From Limnohabitans radicicola (lineage in GTDB: Bacteria; Pseudomonadota; Gammaproteobacteria; Burkholderiales; Burkholderiaceae_C), in assembly GCF_014837235.1 (NCBI RefSeq), contig NZ_JACYFT010000002.1, positions 186,001 through 250,000 of the forward strand: DNA of 64,000 nucleotides, given 5' to 3'. This document shows positions 54,694 to 64,000 of this stretch, in pieces. A program made the position numbers and the translations under genes. Positions within the stretch are counted from its first letter, which is position 1. Each line of letters begins with the position of its first letter. Below the pieces are notes generated by a model that made no database searches, was not told the origin of the DNA, and saw nothing but the letters and a program-made list of their open reading frames with translations.

Positions 54694-54742
54694 AAGGCAG
54701 CGGGCTGGGAACCGATCTTTAGCTGGTTTTCCATATAAGCAA

Positions 54743-54793
54743 ACAACAAATCATTCGTTTGAGAATGAAGGCGGCGAATCGACAATCGCTGCC
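54743..54793 (+). promoter_or_regulatory. Promoter and LysR-type box of sulfate-import operon
   Basis: ACAAC-N7-TCGTTTG (54743-54761), a -35 TTGAGA (54759-54764), 16-base spacer and -10 GACAAT (54781-54786), then CGCTGCC and the ATG. The layout, the 32 bases from box to start codon and the bases around the start match the cys operon promoter at 33294-33337. No Shine-Dalgarno is visible, so the mRNA would start at or near the AUG. Confidence 0.6.
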
Positions 54794-55372
54794 ATGTCTT
54801 TTCAACCCTCCATCGTGATCGTGCCGGGCTGGCGCAACTCCGGGCCTGGCCACTGGCAGAGCCTGTGGGCCGAGGCCTTGCCAGGCGCGGTGCGGGTGGT
54901 GCAGTCCGAGGAAGACTGGCAGCGCCCCAAATGCCACGCCTGGGTGCAGGCGATTGGCCGCACCATCCTCGCGCAACCGGGGCCGGTGGTGCTGGCGGCC
55001 CACAGCCTGGGCTGCATCGCGGTCACGCATTTGCCCTCTGACGTGGCACGGCGCATCCAGGGGGCGCTGCTGGTGGCCCCGGCCGATCCCGAGCGCCGGG
55101 GTGTGCTGTCCGACTTCGCCCCCGTGCCTTACCAGCCACTGCCATACCGCAGCATCGTGGTGGCCAGCACCAACGACCCGTATTGCCCCGTGCGCACCGC
55201 AGGGGCTTATGCGCGCTCCTGGGGCAGTGAGGTCGTGAGGCTGCAAAATGCGGGTCACATCAATGTGGAGTCCGGCTTCGGCGAATGGCCTTTGGGCCTG
55301 GCACTCCTGCAATCCCTCACGGCATCGCTCTCCTGGCGCGGTGCCTCTCCTGTTGAATTGGAAACAGCATGA
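54794..55372 (+). CDS. RBBP9/YdeN-type alpha/beta hydrolase
   Basis: A 192-residue serine hydrolase-like protein: IVIVPGWRNSGPGHWQS, nucleophile motif AAHSLGCIAV (GxSxG variant AHSLG), DPYCP aspartate and the final GHINVESGFGEWP histidine. All three catalytic residues seem present. RBBP9-like members are a small hydrolase family with few known substrates. It is the first gene of the sulfate-import operon and overlaps the sbp start by four bases. Its link to sulfate uptake is unexplained; perhaps it acts on sulfate or sulfonate esters. Confidence 0.85.
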   Translation: MSFQPSIVIVPGWRNSGPGHWQSLWAEALPGAVRVVQSEEDWQRPKCHAWVQAIGRTILAQPGPVVLAAHSLGCIAVTHLPSDVARRIQGALLVAPADPERRGVLSDFAPVPYQPLPYRSIVVASTNDPYCPVRTAGAYARSWGSEVVRLQNAGHINVESGFGEWPLGLALLQSLTASLSWRGASPVELETA

Positions 55373-56361
55373 ACAAGTTCAAGCAAGCGGCTTTGGCCGC
55401 CACTTTGGCACTTTCGGGCACATGGGTCAGCGCCCAGACGCTGCTCAATGCCTCCTACGACGTGGCCCGCGAGTTCTACAAGGACTACAACGCCGCTTTC
55501 GTGGCCCATTACAAAAAGACCACCGGCAAGGACGTCAAGATCGACCAGGCCCACGGCGGCTCCAGCGCACAGGCGCGTGCGGTCAACGACGGGCTGGATG
55601 CCGATGTGGTGACCATGAACACCACCACCGATGTGGATTTTCTGGCCAGCACGGGCGTGGTGGCCAAGGATTGGGCCAAGCGTTTCCCGGGCAACGCCTC
55701 GCCGACCAGCTCGACCATGCTGTTCCTCACGCGCAACGGCAACCCCAAGAACATCAAGGACTGGGATGACCTCGTCAAGCCCGGCATCCAGGTGATCGTG
55801 GTCAATCCGAAAACGGGTGGCAACGGCCGCATGGCCTACCTGGCCGCGTGGGGCTATGTGAAGAAGAAGGGCGGCACCGACGCCCAGGCCGCCGAATTTG
55901 TGGGCAAGCTCTACAAAAACGTGCCTGTGCTGGCCAAGGGTGGGCGTGATGCGACCACCATCTTCCTGCAGCGCAATATTGGCGACGTGCTGGTGACTTT
56001 CGAGTCCGAAGTGGTGTCGGTGGACCGTGAATTTGGTGAAGGCAAAGTCGATGCGGTGCACCCGTCGATCAGCATCATTGCCGAAAACCCGGTGGCCATC
56101 GTTGAGCGCACGGTGGCCAAGAAGGGCACGGCTGAGCTGGCCAAAGCTTACCTGGACTACCTGTACTCCGAAGAAGCGCAAGAGATTGCAGCCAAACATG
56201 CGCTGCGTCCCCGTTCGCAGTCGGTGCTCAAAAAGTACAGCAAGACCTTCAAGCCGATCCAGCTGTTTGCTGTGAGCGAAGTCTTCGGCTCCTTGGCCGA
56301 GGCGCAGAAGGTGCATTTCAACGACGGCGGCCAGTTCGACAAGATCTACACCGTCAAATAA
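55369..56361 (+). CDS. sbp: Sulfate-binding periplasmic protein
   Basis: A 330-residue periplasmic receptor, signal peptide ending WVSAQ, TLLNASYDVAREFYKDYN start, AHGGSSAQARAVNDG anion loop and PKTGGNGRMAYLAAWG. It binds sulfate (or thiosulfate) for the CysTWA transporter. Coupled to the upstream hydrolase by the ATGA overlap and ten bases ahead of cysT, so this copy is the operon-encoded partner. Confidence 0.95.
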   Translation: MNKFKQAALAATLALSGTWVSAQTLLNASYDVAREFYKDYNAAFVAHYKKTTGKDVKIDQAHGGSSAQARAVNDGLDADVVTMNTTTDVDFLASTGVVAKDWAKRFPGNASPTSSTMLFLTRNGNPKNIKDWDDLVKPGIQVIVVNPKTGGNGRMAYLAAWGYVKKKGGTDAQAAEFVGKLYKNVPVLAKGGRDATTIFLQRNIGDVLVTFESEVVSVDREFGEGKVDAVHPSISIIAENPVAIVERTVAKKGTAELAKAYLDYLYSEEAQEIAAKHALRPRSQSVLKKYSKTFKPIQLFAVSEVFGSLAEAQKVHFNDGGQFDKIYTVK

Positions 56362-56371
56362 GTTTTTTCCC

Positions 56372-57235
56372 ATGACCGCATTGCCCATTGCGGCGCCTGC
56401 CAAACGGCGGGCGCCAGCCAAGGTGTTGCCCGGGTTCAACCTGACCCTGGGCTACACCATCCTGTATTTGAGTTTGATCGTGCTGATTCCCTTGTCGGCG
56501 CTGGTGTTCAAGACCTTCACCCTGAGCTGGGAGCAGTTCTGGTCGGCTGTGACGGGGCCGCGTGTGCTCGCTTCGTACCGCCTGACCTTTGGGGCCTCGT
56601 TCATCGCGGCGCTGGTCAACGTGGTGTTTGGCCTGCTGGTGGCCTGGGTGCTGGTACGTTACGACTTCTTTGGCAAGAAGGTGGTGGATGCGCTGGTCGA
56701 CTTGCCTTTTGCGCTGCCCACGGCGGTGGCCGGCATTTCGCTCACGGCCTTGCTCGCGGGCAACGGCTGGGTGGGGCAGTACCTGGAGCCCATAGGCATC
56801 CAGTTGGCCTTCAACCCCAATGGGGTGGTGATCGCGCTGATCTTCATCGGCTTGCCCTTTGTGGTGCGCACGGTGCAGCCGGTGCTCGAAGACGCTGAAA
56901 AAGAACTCGAAGAAGCCGCCACCTGTTTGGGTGCGACGCGCTGGCAGACTTTCAGCAAGGTGATTTTCCCGTCCATCGCGCCTGCGCTGCTGACGGGGTT
57001 TGCGATGGCGTTCGCACGCGCCATCGGCGAGTACGGTTCGGTCATTTTCATCGCGGGCAACATGCCCATGGTGTCCGAGATCACGCCGCTGATCATCATC
57101 GGCAAGCTCGAGCAGTACGACTATGCCGGGGCCACGGCCGTGGCGGTGGTGATGCTGGTGTTCTCCTTCATTTTGTTGCTGGTCATCAACGCATTGCAGG
57201 CCTGGCAGCGCCGTCATTCAGGAGCCCCGGCATGA
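56372..57235 (+). CDS. cysT: Sulfate ABC transporter permease CysT
   Basis: A 287-residue inner-membrane permease with six helices. The EAA loop [31 protein letters not shown] contacts CysA. Also called CysU. It forms the channel with CysW. It overlaps cysW by four bases (ATGA). Confidence 0.96.
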   Translation: MTALPIAAPAKRRAPAKVLPGFNLTLGYTILYLSLIVLIPLSALVFKTFTLSWEQFWSAVTGPRVLASYRLTFGASFIAALVNVVFGLLVAWVLVRYDFFGKKVVDALVDLPFALPTAVAGISLTALLAGNGWVGQYLEPIGIQLAFNPNGVVIALIFIGLPFVVRTVQPVLEDAEKELEEAATCLGATRWQTFSKVIFPSIAPALLTGFAMAFARAIGEYGSVIFIAGNMPMVSEITPLIIIGKLEQYDYAGATAVAVVMLVFSFILLLVINALQAWQRRHSGAPA

Positions 57236-58152
57236 GTGGTGCACCTTCTCTCAAAGCCTCGGCGCGGCGCGCGCAATCGGGCACCACCGAGCCCACCTGG
57301 GTGCGCTGGAGCTTGATCGGCGTGGCGCTGGTCTTCATGTTCCTGTTCCTGGTCCTGCCGCTGGCGGCGGTGTTCACCGAGGCGCTGCGCAAGGGGCTTG
57401 ACGCTTACCTGGAGGCCTTCAAGGAGCCCGACGCCTGGTCGGCGATTCGCCTGACGCTGATCACCGCTGCGGTGGCGGTGCCGCTGAACCTGGTGTTCGG
57501 CATTGCCGCCGCCTGGGCGATTGCCAAGTACGAGTTCAAAGGCAAGGCCTTTTTGACCACGCTGGTGGATTTGCCGTTCTCGGTCTCGCCCGTGGTGGCA
57601 GGGCTGATTTATGTGCTGATGTTTGGCGCGCAGGGCTGGTTCGGCCCCTGGCTGCAGGCGCACGACATCAAGATCGTGTTCGCCGTGCCGGGCATCGTGC
57701 TGGCCACGGTGTTTGTGACCTTTCCGTTCATCGCCCGCGAGTTGATCCCGCTCATGCAGGCACAGGGCAACGACGAGGAACAGGCCGCCATCGTGCTGGG
57801 TGCGACGGGCTGGCAAACCTTCTGGTACGTCACGCTGCCCAACATCAAGTGGGGCCTGATTTACGGTGTCATTTTGTGCAATGCCCGGGCCATGGGCGAG
57901 TTCGGTGCCGTATCGGTGGTGTCGGGCCACATCCGTGGACAGACCAACACCATGCCGCTGCATGTGGAGATCCTCTACAACGAGTACCAGTCGGTGGCCG
58001 CTTTTGCCGTGGCTTCCTTGCTGGCGCTGCTGGCCCTGGTCACGCTGGTGATCAAGTCAGTCATCGAATGGCGTCACGAGCGCGAGTTGCGCGCCGCTGC
58101 CGACACGCCGCCTGAGCGGCCATTGACCCCTGCCGCTGGTGCGCAGGTCTGA
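57232..58152 (+). CDS. cysW: Sulfate ABC transporter permease CysW
   Basis: A 306-residue permease with six helices and the EAA motif [31 protein letters not shown]. It pairs with CysT in the sulfate channel. The N-terminal tail of about 20 hydrophilic residues and a C-terminal basic extension are normal. cysA starts 22 bases on. Confidence 0.96.
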   Translation: MSGAPSLKASARRAQSGTTEPTWVRWSLIGVALVFMFLFLVLPLAAVFTEALRKGLDAYLEAFKEPDAWSAIRLTLITAAVAVPLNLVFGIAAAWAIAKYEFKGKAFLTTLVDLPFSVSPVVAGLIYVLMFGAQGWFGPWLQAHDIKIVFAVPGIVLATVFVTFPFIARELIPLMQAQGNDEEQAAIVLGATGWQTFWYVTLPNIKWGLIYGVILCNARAMGEFGAVSVVSGHIRGQTNTMPLHVEILYNEYQSVAAFAVASLLALLALVTLVIKSVIEWRHERELRAAADTPPERPLTPAAGAQV

Positions 58153-58174
58153 ATCCGATTGAAAGTTTTGAGCC

Positions 58175-59263
58175 ATGAGCATCGAAATCCGCAACGTCCA
58201 CAAACAATTTGGCGACTTCACGGCGCTGAACAACGTCAGTCTCGACATCGAATCGGGTGAACTTGTCGCCTTGCTGGGCCCGTCTGGTTGTGGCAAGACC
58301 ACGCTGCTGCGCATCATTGCCGGGCTGGAGACGGCCGACCAGGGCACCATCGCCTTCAGCGGTGAAGACACCACGCATGTGCATGTGCGCGAGCGTCAGG
58401 TGGGCTTTGTGTTCCAGCACTACGCCTTGTTCCGCCACATGACGGTGTTCGAGAACGTGGCCTTTGGCCTGCGTGTCAAACCCCGTGGCCAGCGCCCCAG
58501 CGAGTCTGAAATCAAGCGCAAGGTGCACGAACTGCTGGGCCTGGTGCAACTGGACTGGCTGGCCGACCGCTACCCCTCGCAGCTGTCGGGCGGGCAACGC
58601 CAACGCATCGCGCTGGCCCGTGCGCTGGCCGTGGAGCCCAAAGTGCTGCTGCTGGACGAGCCCTTTGGCGCGCTGGACGCCAAGGTGCGCAAGGAGCTGC
58701 GCCGCTGGCTGCGCCGCCTGCACGACGAGTTGCATGTGACCAGCATTTTTGTGACGCACGACCAGGAAGAGGCCCTGGAAGTGGCCGATCGCGTGGTGCT
58801 GATGAACAAGGGCAACATCGAGCAGATCGGCTCGCCCCAGGACGTGTGGGACCACCCGGCCAGCCCTTTTGTGTATGGCTTCCTGGGCGATGTGAACCTG
58901 TTCCACGGCCGCGCCCACGAGGGCGAAATGCTGATCGGCGCAGACCACCACGCCGTGCGGCTGGACAGCCCGGAGCACGGTCAGGTGCAGGACGCCAAGG
59001 CCTTTGCCTATGTGCGTCCGCACGATCTGGATGTGGCCCGCTACACCCCGGGGGCGCAGGGCATTGTGGCCAAGCTCACACGCACCATCGTTGTGGGGCC
59101 TGTCGCACGCCTGGAGCTGGAGCCCTCTGAAAACCTGGGTTTTGGCAAAGATGCGGTGATCGAAGCGCAGATCTCTGCGGCACAATTCAGGGAGCAGGCG
59201 CTGCGTGAAGGGGAGATGCTGGTGCTGACCCCGCGCAAGGCCCGTGTCTTTGTCGAGTCCTGA
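58175..59263 (+). CDS. cysA: Sulfate ABC transporter ATPase CysA
   Basis: A 362-residue ATPase: Walker [10 protein letters not shown], signature [15 protein letters not shown], Walker [13 protein letters not shown] and switch histidine VTHDQEEA, then a C-terminal TOBE-like regulatory domain (from about residue 240). It powers CysTW at the inner membrane. dsbB begins 16 bases after the stop. Confidence 0.97.
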   Translation: MSIEIRNVHKQFGDFTALNNVSLDIESGELVALLGPSGCGKTTLLRIIAGLETADQGTIAFSGEDTTHVHVRERQVGFVFQHYALFRHMTVFENVAFGLRVKPRGQRPSESEIKRKVHELLGLVQLDWLADRYPSQLSGGQRQRIALARALAVEPKVLLLDEPFGALDAKVRKELRRWLRRLHDELHVTSIFVTHDQEEALEVADRVVLMNKGNIEQIGSPQDVWDHPASPFVYGFLGDVNLFHGRAHEGEMLIGADHHAVRLDSPEHGQVQDAKAFAYVRPHDLDVARYTPGAQGIVAKLTRTIVVGPVARLELEPSENLGFGKDAVIEAQISAAQFREQALREGEMLVLTPRKARVFVES

Positions 59264-59279
59264 ATTGACTGCTGTTTTG

Positions 59280-59786
59280 ATGCGTTTGGCGGGTGTGGAT
59301 CTGACGGTTCGGCGCGTGTTCGCGCTGGTGGCCCTGGCGTGCGTGGGCATGCTGGCGTTTGGCATGTACCTGCAGCATGTGGTGGGGCTCAACCCTTGCC
59401 CCATGTGCATCGTGCAGCGCTATGCGCTGATCGGGGTGGCGGTGATCGCGCTGGTCGGCTCCCGGCTGAGCCGTCCGACCGGGCAGGCGGTGTTCGCTGT
59501 GCTGATGGCCCTCAAGGCGGGATTTGGCGCTTTCACGGCCGCCCGCCAAAGCTGGATCCAGTGGTACCCGCCCGAGGTGGTCAGCTGTGGGCGTGACTTT
59601 TACGGCATGGTGGAGAACTTTCCACTTCAGCGCGCCATCCCCATGATCTTCAAGGGCAGCGGAGACTGCACCAAGGTGGACTGGACCTTTCTGGGTGGCT
59701 CGATCGCCAATTGGTCTTTTGTGGCTTTCACCGCGTTCACCTTGACCGGTGTGGTGCTGGCTTGGGTCGCCTGGCGGTCTCGCTGA
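59280..59786 (+). CDS. dsbB: Disulfide bond formation protein B
   Basis: A 168-residue membrane protein with four helices; the periplasmic CxxC LNPCPMCIVQRY and second cysteine pair (VVSCGRDF, GDCTKVDW) make it DsbB, which reoxidises DsbA using quinone. ATG at 59280 is chosen; alternative starts overlap cysA (GTG 59244). Its place after cysA suggests read-through with sulfur supply, though this may be accidental. Confidence 0.92.
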   Translation: MRLAGVDLTVRRVFALVALACVGMLAFGMYLQHVVGLNPCPMCIVQRYALIGVAVIALVGSRLSRPTGQAVFAVLMALKAGFGAFTAARQSWIQWYPPEVVSCGRDFYGMVENFPLQRAIPMIFKGSGDCTKVDWTFLGGSIANWSFVAFTAFTLTGVVLAWVAWRSR

Positions 59787-59819
59787 TGCCCGGCCCCCGG
59801 AGGGCAGGGCGTTTCGGGC

Positions 59820-59825
59820 TATAAT
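59820..59825 (+). promoter_or_regulatory. -10 box of rpsO
   Basis: TATAAT occurs 112 bases before the rpsO start; the -35 region is weak and GC-rich, as expected for some ribosomal promoters. The leader between (59830-59936) may hold the S15 autoregulatory site, but I could not confirm a pseudoknot. Confidence 0.45.
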
Positions 59826-59936
59826 CTCAGGGCTTTGCATGGTGCAAGGCGCACGCTGTCAGCACTTCCAGCCGCCAGCGCAAGTCAACAACATCGCTTT
59901 GCCGCCTTCGGGTGCAGGCGAAAAAAAGGAAAAATC

Positions 59937-60203
59937 ATGATCGCTTCTTCCATCAAAGCCGAGGTCGTCAAGGCCAACGCCCGCGCTGCCAACGACACCG
60001 GGTCCCCCGAAGTCCAGGTGGCTCTGCTGACAGCCCGTATCAACGAGCTGACCCCTCACTTCAAGCAACACGCCAAAGACCACCACGGTCGCCGTGGCCT
60101 GCTGCGCATGGTGAGCCGCCGCCGCAAGCTGCTGGACTACCTCAAGTCCAAAGATGCTGACCGTTATGTTGCACTGATCGCCAAGCTTGGCCTGCGCAAG
60201 TAA
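59937..60203 (+). CDS. rpsO: 30S ribosomal protein S15
   Basis: An 88-residue S15, beginning [16 protein letters not shown], with [31 protein letters not shown] and the rRNA-binding [10 protein letters not shown]. It binds 16S rRNA early in 30S assembly. AAAGGAAAAATC is the ribosome binding site. It is followed by a terminator and then pnp, the usual rpsO-pnp order. Confidence 0.98.
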   Translation: MIASSIKAEVVKANARAANDTGSPEVQVALLTARINELTPHFKQHAKDHHGRRGLLRMVSRRRKLLDYLKSKDADRYVALIAKLGLRK

Positions 60204-60218
60204 ACGCATCCACAGATG

Positions 60219-60266
60219 AAAAGCGCCTGAGTTAGGTCACTAGCTCAGGCGCTTTATTGTTTTTTA
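60219..60266 (+). terminator. Terminator between rpsO and pnp
   Basis: AAAAGCGCCTGAG pairs with CTCAGGCGCTTT around an eleven-base loop, followed by ATTGTTTTTT. Partial read-through into pnp is possible, as in E. coli. Confidence 0.85.
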
Positions 60267-60299
60267 TTCGGAATTTGTCCGGGCGTTCTCGCGCTGTGT

Positions 60300-60337
60300 C
60301 ATTCCACAAGGCTTTCAAACCAAGGTTTTGTGGAATG
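60300..60337 (+). promoter_or_regulatory. Hairpin in the pnp leader (RNase III-type site)
   Basis: CATTCCACAA and TTGTGGAATG pair perfectly (ten base pairs) with an 18-base loop, 74 bases before the pnp start codon. In E. coli the pnp leader carries a long hairpin cut by RNase III to allow PNPase to control its own mRNA. By analogy this hairpin may serve the same purpose. Confidence 0.55.
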
Positions 60338-60411
60338 GCATCGAGTTCAGAAAGTCAGGTTCCGGGCCCCGGGTGCAGCCTCATGCCCCTTGATTTTCAG
60401 GAGTTCTGAAC

Positions 60412-62541
60412 ATGTCCATTTTCAACAAAGTCACCAAAACATTCCAGTGGGGCCAGCACACGGTCAAGATGGAAACCGGCGAAGTTGCTCGCCAAGCCGG
60501 CGGCGCCGTGCTGCTCGACATGGAAGGCACCGTGGTGCTGGCCACCGTGGTGGGTTCCAAGATCGCCAAGGCCGGTCAAGACTTCTTCCCCCTGACGGTG
60601 GATTACATCGAGAAGACCTACGCTGCAGGCAAGATCCCTGGCAGCTTCTTCAAGCGCGAAGCCAAGCCCAGCGAGCACGAAACCCTGACGAGCCGCCTGA
60701 TCGACCGTCCGATCCGCCCTCTGTTCCCCGAAGGCTTCTACAACGACGTGCACGTGGTCATCCACACCGTGTCGCTGAACCCCGAAGTCGATGCCGATAT
60801 CGCTGCGATGATCGCCGTGTCTGCTGCTTTGTCCATCTCGGGCATCCCGTTCAATGGCCCCATTGGCGCTGCGCGCGTGGGCTACATCAATGGCGAATAT
60901 GTCCTGAACCCCGGCCAGACCCAGCGCAAAGACAGCGTGATGGACCTGGTGGTGGCCGGTACCGAAGCCGCTGTGCTGATGGTCGAATCCGAAGCCCAGC
61001 AGTTGTCTGAAGAAATCATGTTGGGCGCTGTGGTCTATGGCCACGAGCAAAGCCAGACCGCCATCAACGCCATCCACGAGCTGGTGCGCGAAGCGGGCAA
61101 GCCGGTGTGGGACTGGCAAGCGCCTGCCCGCGACACCGCTTTCGAAACCAAGCTGGCTGGCCTGGCCGAAGACAAGCTGCGCGCTGCTTACCAGATCCGC
61201 AACAAGCAAGCCCGTACACACGCTTGCCGTGAGGCCTACGCCTCGGTCAAAGTCGCTTTGGCCGAGGAGGGTGTGGCGTTTGATCCCGTCAAGCTCGACA
61301 ACCTGTTGTTTGAAATCGAAGCCCGCATTGTTCGCAGCCAGATCCTGGCCGGCGAGCCCCGCATCGACGGTCGCGACACACGCACCGTGCGTCCCATCGA
61401 AATCCGCAACAGCGTGCTGCCCCGCACACACGGCTCGGCCCTGTTCACCCGTGGTGAAACCCAGGCGCTGGTCGTGACCACCCTGGGCACCGAGCGCGAT
61501 GCACAGCGCATCGATGCATTGGCTGGTGAGTTCGAAGACCGCTTCATGTTCCACTACAACATGCCTCCCTTTGCCACGGGTGAAGTCGGTCGCATGGGTT
61601 CGACCAAGCGCCGCGAAATCGGCCACGGCCGTCTGGCCAAGCGTGCTTTGGTGGCCGTGCTGCCAACCAAGGAAGAGTTCCCCTACACCCTGCGTGTGGT
61701 GTCCGAGATCACCGAGTCCAACGGTTCTTCGTCGATGGCCTCCGTCTGCGGCGGCTGCCTGTCGATGATGGATGCGGGTGTGCCGATGAAAGCCCACGTG
61801 GCCGGTATTGCCATGGGCCTGATCAAGGAAGACAACCGCTTCGCCGTGCTGACCGACATCCTGGGTGACGAAGACCACCTGGGTGACATGGACTTCAAGG
61901 TGGCCGGTACCACCAACGGCATCACCGCGCTGCAGATGGACATCAAGATCCAGGGCATCACCAAGGAAATCATGCAAGTCGCTTTGGCCCAGGCCAAAGA
62001 AGCGCGCATGCACATCCTGGGCAAGATGCAAGAAGCGATGAGCGAAGCCAACACCGAGGTGTCTGATTTCGCGCCCAAGCTCTTCACCATGAAGATCAAC
62101 CCCGAGAAGATCCGTGACGTGATCGGCAAAGGCGGCGCCACCATCCGCGCCTTGACCGAAGAGACCGGCTGCCAGATCAACATCGAAGAAGACGGCACGA
62201 TCACCATCGCCGCCACCGATGGCGAGAAGGCTGAGATCGCCAAGAAGCGCATCGAACAGATCACGGCCGAAGTCGAAATCGGCAAGGTCTACGAAGGTCC
62301 CGTGACCAAGATCTTGGACTTCGGTGCCCTGATCAACCTGCTGCCCGGCAAGGACGGTCTGCTGCACATCAGCCAGATCGCCCACGAGCGCGTCGAGAAA
62401 GTGACCGACTACCTGAGCGAAGGCCAGATCGTCAAGGTCAAGGTTCTGGAAACAGACGAAAAAGGCCGCGTGAAGTTGTCGATGAAGGCCTTGCTGGACC
62501 GTCCAGCACAAGGTGCTCAGCAGCAGCAACAGCAGCAGTGA
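60412..62541 (+). CDS. pnp: Polyribonucleotide nucleotidyltransferase
   Basis: PNPase degrades RNA from the 3' end with phosphate, and is part of the RNA degradosome. The 709-residue enzyme has two RNase PH domains ([16 protein letters not shown] and [19 protein letters not shown]), a KH domain ([20 protein letters not shown]) and S1 domain ([27 protein letters not shown]). It ends in seven glutamines encoded by CAG/CAA codons, an unusual tail. GGAGT lies upstream. A hairpin leader may autoregulate it. Confidence 0.97.
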   Translation: MSIFNKVTKTFQWGQHTVKMETGEVARQAGGAVLLDMEGTVVLATVVGSKIAKAGQDFFPLTVDYIEKTYAAGKIPGSFFKREAKPSEHETLTSRLIDRPIRPLFPEGFYNDVHVVIHTVSLNPEVDADIAAMIAVSAALSISGIPFNGPIGAARVGYINGEYVLNPGQTQRKDSVMDLVVAGTEAAVLMVESEAQQLSEEIMLGAVVYGHEQSQTAINAIHELVREAGKPVWDWQAPARDTAFETKLAGLAEDKLRAAYQIRNKQARTHACREAYASVKVALAEEGVAFDPVKLDNLLFEIEARIVRSQILAGEPRIDGRDTRTVRPIEIRNSVLPRTHGSALFTRGETQALVVTTLGTERDAQRIDALAGEFEDRFMFHYNMPPFATGEVGRMGSTKRREIGHGRLAKRALVAVLPTKEEFPYTLRVVSEITESNGSSSMASVCGGCLSMMDAGVPMKAHVAGIAMGLIKEDNRFAVLTDILGDEDHLGDMDFKVAGTTNGITALQMDIKIQGITKEIMQVALAQAKEARMHILGKMQEAMSEANTEVSDFAPKLFTMKINPEKIRDVIGKGGATIRALTEETGCQINIEEDGTITIAATDGEKAEIAKKRIEQITAEVEIGKVYEGPVTKILDFGALINLLPGKDGLLHISQIAHERVEKVTDYLSEGQIVKVKVLETDEKGRVKLSMKALLDRPAQGAQQQQQQQ

Positions 62542-62557
62542 TTTTTCATCCTGCGTT

Positions 62558-62579
62558 GGTGCCGACCCAGGTTGGCACC
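62558..62579 (+). terminator. Hairpin after pnp
   Basis: GGTGCC pairs with GGCACC around a ten-base loop 16 bases after the pnp stop; only a T-rich stretch farther on (TTTTCATTTTC) follows, so it is a weak terminator candidate. Confidence 0.4.
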
Positions 62580-62608
62580 CTCGCGGGATTTTCATTTTCA
62601 GGCAGGCC

Positions 62609-63628
62609 ATGAAAGTTGTTGAGATTCAAAGCTACGGCGCTCCCGACATGCTGGTTCCAGGCACGCGCCCGGACCCGGTGGCGGGCGTTGGTGAGTTGCT
62701 GATCCGCGTGCTGGCCAGTGGCGTCAACCGACCGGATGTTTTGCAGCGCATGGGCAACTACCCCGTGCCACCGGGGGCCTCGGACATTCCGGGACTCGAA
62801 GTGGCGGGTGTGGTGGTGTCTGGAGATGCGCAGGCCATGCAGGCTGCAGGGTTGGCGGTGGGTGACCGTGTGTGCGCTTTGGTGGCCGGTGGTGGCTATG
62901 CCGAGCTGTGCGTTGCACCTGTGGCCCAATGTTTGCCCGTGCCCAAGGGGCTGAGCGACATTGAAGCGGCTTCTTTGCCCGAGACATTTTTCACGGTCTG
63001 GTCCAATGTGTTCGACCGTGGTCACCTGCAGGCGGGGGAGACCTTGCTGATTCAGGGCGGCTCCAGTGGCATTGGTGTGACGGCCATCCAGATGGCCAAG
63101 GCTGCCGGTGCCCGCGTGATCGTGACCGCGGGGTCGGATGACAAGTGCCAGGCTTGTCTGGCGCTGGGTGCCGACCATGCGATCAATTACAAAACGCAGG
63201 ACTTCGTGGCAGAGGCCAAGCGCCTGACCGACGGGCAGGGCGTGAACGTGATTCTGGACATGGTCGCCGGCAGCTACGTCGCCCGCGAGGTCGAGGCTTT
63301 GGCTGAGGACGGCCGTCTGGTCATCATCGCGGTGCAAGGGGGCCTTCAAAGCGAGTTCAATGCAGGCCTGGTGCTGCGTCGCCGTTTGCAGATCACGGGC
63401 TCGACCTTGCGTCCACGCCCGGTGGCGTTCAAAGGGGCCATTGCCCAGGCGCTCAGGCGGCATGTCTGGCCCTGGATGGAGTCGGGTCGGATCAAGCCGG
63501 TCATTCACAGTGTGTTCCCAGCGCAGGCACCCGCTCAAAGTCACCCCAGTGGGGCGGCTGCGGCGCATGCCTTGATGGAATCGAACCAGCATGTGGGCAA
63601 AATTGTGTTGACCTGGGAGGCAGCATGA
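62609..63628 (+). CDS. NAD(P)H quinone oxidoreductase (PIG3-type)
   Basis: A 339-residue zinc-free alcohol dehydrogenase-like enzyme of the MDR superfamily: [36 protein letters not shown] and NADPH-binding [23 protein letters not shown]. Such PIG3/Qor proteins reduce quinones. Start [15 protein letters not shown] at 62609 is chosen since the upstream frame overlaps pnp. Its stop overlaps the tpiA start by four bases. Confidence 0.93.
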   Translation: MKVVEIQSYGAPDMLVPGTRPDPVAGVGELLIRVLASGVNRPDVLQRMGNYPVPPGASDIPGLEVAGVVVSGDAQAMQAAGLAVGDRVCALVAGGGYAELCVAPVAQCLPVPKGLSDIEAASLPETFFTVWSNVFDRGHLQAGETLLIQGGSSGIGVTAIQMAKAAGARVIVTAGSDDKCQACLALGADHAINYKTQDFVAEAKRLTDGQGVNVILDMVAGSYVAREVEALAEDGRLVIIAVQGGLQSEFNAGLVLRRRLQITGSTLRPRPVAFKGAIAQALRRHVWPWMESGRIKPVIHSVFPAQAPAQSHPSGAAAAHALMESNQHVGKIVLTWEAA

Positions 63629-64000
63629 GCACCAAGCTCATTGTGGGCAACTGGAAGCTGAATGGCGGCTTGTCTGCCAATCAGGCCTTGCTTGATGGTT
63701 TGCGCGATGGTTTGGGGGCTGTGCGCTGCCGTGCTGCGGTGTGCGTGCCGCACCCTTATCTGGCGCAGGTTCAGCTCTTGCTGGCGGGCTCGCCCATTGT
63801 CTTGGGGGCCCAGGATGTGTCTGCCCACACGGCAGGCGCCTACACCGGCGAGGTGTCGGCCAGCATGCTGCGTGATTTTGGGGTGCGTTACTGCATCGTT
63901 GGACACTCGGAGCGCCGCCAGTACCACGGTGAGAGCGACGAGCTGGTGGCGCTGAAGGCCAAGCAGGCGCTGGCCCATGGCATCACCCCCATCGTGTGTG
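63625..64000 (+). CDS. tpiA: Triosephosphate isomerase, 5' part
   Basis: Only the first 125 codons are in the window; the gene continues past the right edge. GNWKLNGGL (with substrate-binding N and K), [15 protein letters not shown], and [10 protein letters not shown] (with catalytic histidine) are visible. TpiA interconverts dihydroxyacetone phosphate and glyceraldehyde 3-phosphate. The ATG overlaps the quinone oxidoreductase stop (ATGA). Confidence 0.97.
   Translation, partial: MSTKLIVGNWKLNGGLSANQALLDGLRDGLGAVRCRAAVCVPHPYLAQVQLLLAGSPIVLGAQDVSAHTAGAYTGEVSASMLRDFGVRYCIVGHSERRQYHGESDELVALKAKQALAHGITPIVC

Overview
The window is a high-GC, densely packed chromosomal segment. Gene content and order point to a betaproteobacterium of the order Burkholderiales, probably Comamonadaceae (for example a Limnohabitans- or Rhodoferax-like freshwater lineage). 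This is inferred from protein families and synteny (glyA-nrdR, accA-tilS-lysC, rpsO-pnp-tpiA, cysI-DUF934-cysH-cysD-cysN), because no database search was possible. I see no insertion sequence, phage gene, CRISPR array or obvious pseudogene.

Layout. 1-8.6 kb: a molybdate-binding-like protein, tsaD between two copies of a small palindromic repeat, ribD, a type IV minor-pilin cluster with a divergent fimT-like gene, nrdR, and glyA behind a ZTP-type riboswitch. 8.5-24 kb: a lytic transglycosylase-like protein, a large DUF349 protein, an operon of a TPR protein, two cyclophilins, lpxH and a PAP2 phosphatase, then cysS, an AlkA-like glycosylase, accA, tilS, lysC, tRNA-Ser(GCU), a divergent Crp/XRE regulator pair, a DUF1439 protein and tRNA-Asn(GUU). 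23.4-33.3 kb (minus strand): a sulfate-assimilation operon (TauE-like exporter, cysI, DUF934, cysH, cysD, cysN) followed by ferredoxin FdxA, a ferredoxin reductase, and a TonB-dependent receptor behind a TPP riboswitch. 33.4-45 kb: MFS transporter, amino-acid-type binding protein, a 50-aa membrane ORF with a chemotaxis receptor, a glutamate-synthase-like FMN protein, an M61 peptidase, mnmC, a YggX protein and fpr. 45-59.8 kb: a second sulfur block with an orphan sulfate-binding protein, an ArsR regulator divergent from an eight-gene operon (RND efflux pump, DUF2892 protein, sulfide:quinone oxidoreductase, rhodanese, AhpD-like protein), then a hydrolase-sbp-cysT-cysW-cysA sulfate-import operon and dsbB. 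59.8-64 kb: rpsO, pnp, a quinone oxidoreductase and the start of tpiA.

How it works together. About half of the window serves sulfur: sulfate import (Sbp/CysTWA), activation (CysDN), reduction (CysH, CysI, probably fed by ferredoxin because no cysJ is present), anion export (TauE), and a separate sulfide-oxidation/persulfide-handling operon. The two main sulfate operons start with near-identical promoter elements at the same distance from the start codon and lack Shine-Dalgarno sequences, so both may be leaderless and under one LysR-type activator. The most unusual system is the ArsR-controlled operon that fuses a complete tripartite RND pump to SQR, rhodanese and a DUF2892 protein, which suggests efflux linked to sulfide or persulfide stress. 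The clearest testable regulatory find is the TPP riboswitch upstream of the TonB receptor, with a hairpin that holds both the ribosome binding site and the start codon; it suggests a thiamin (or precursor) outer-membrane receptor.
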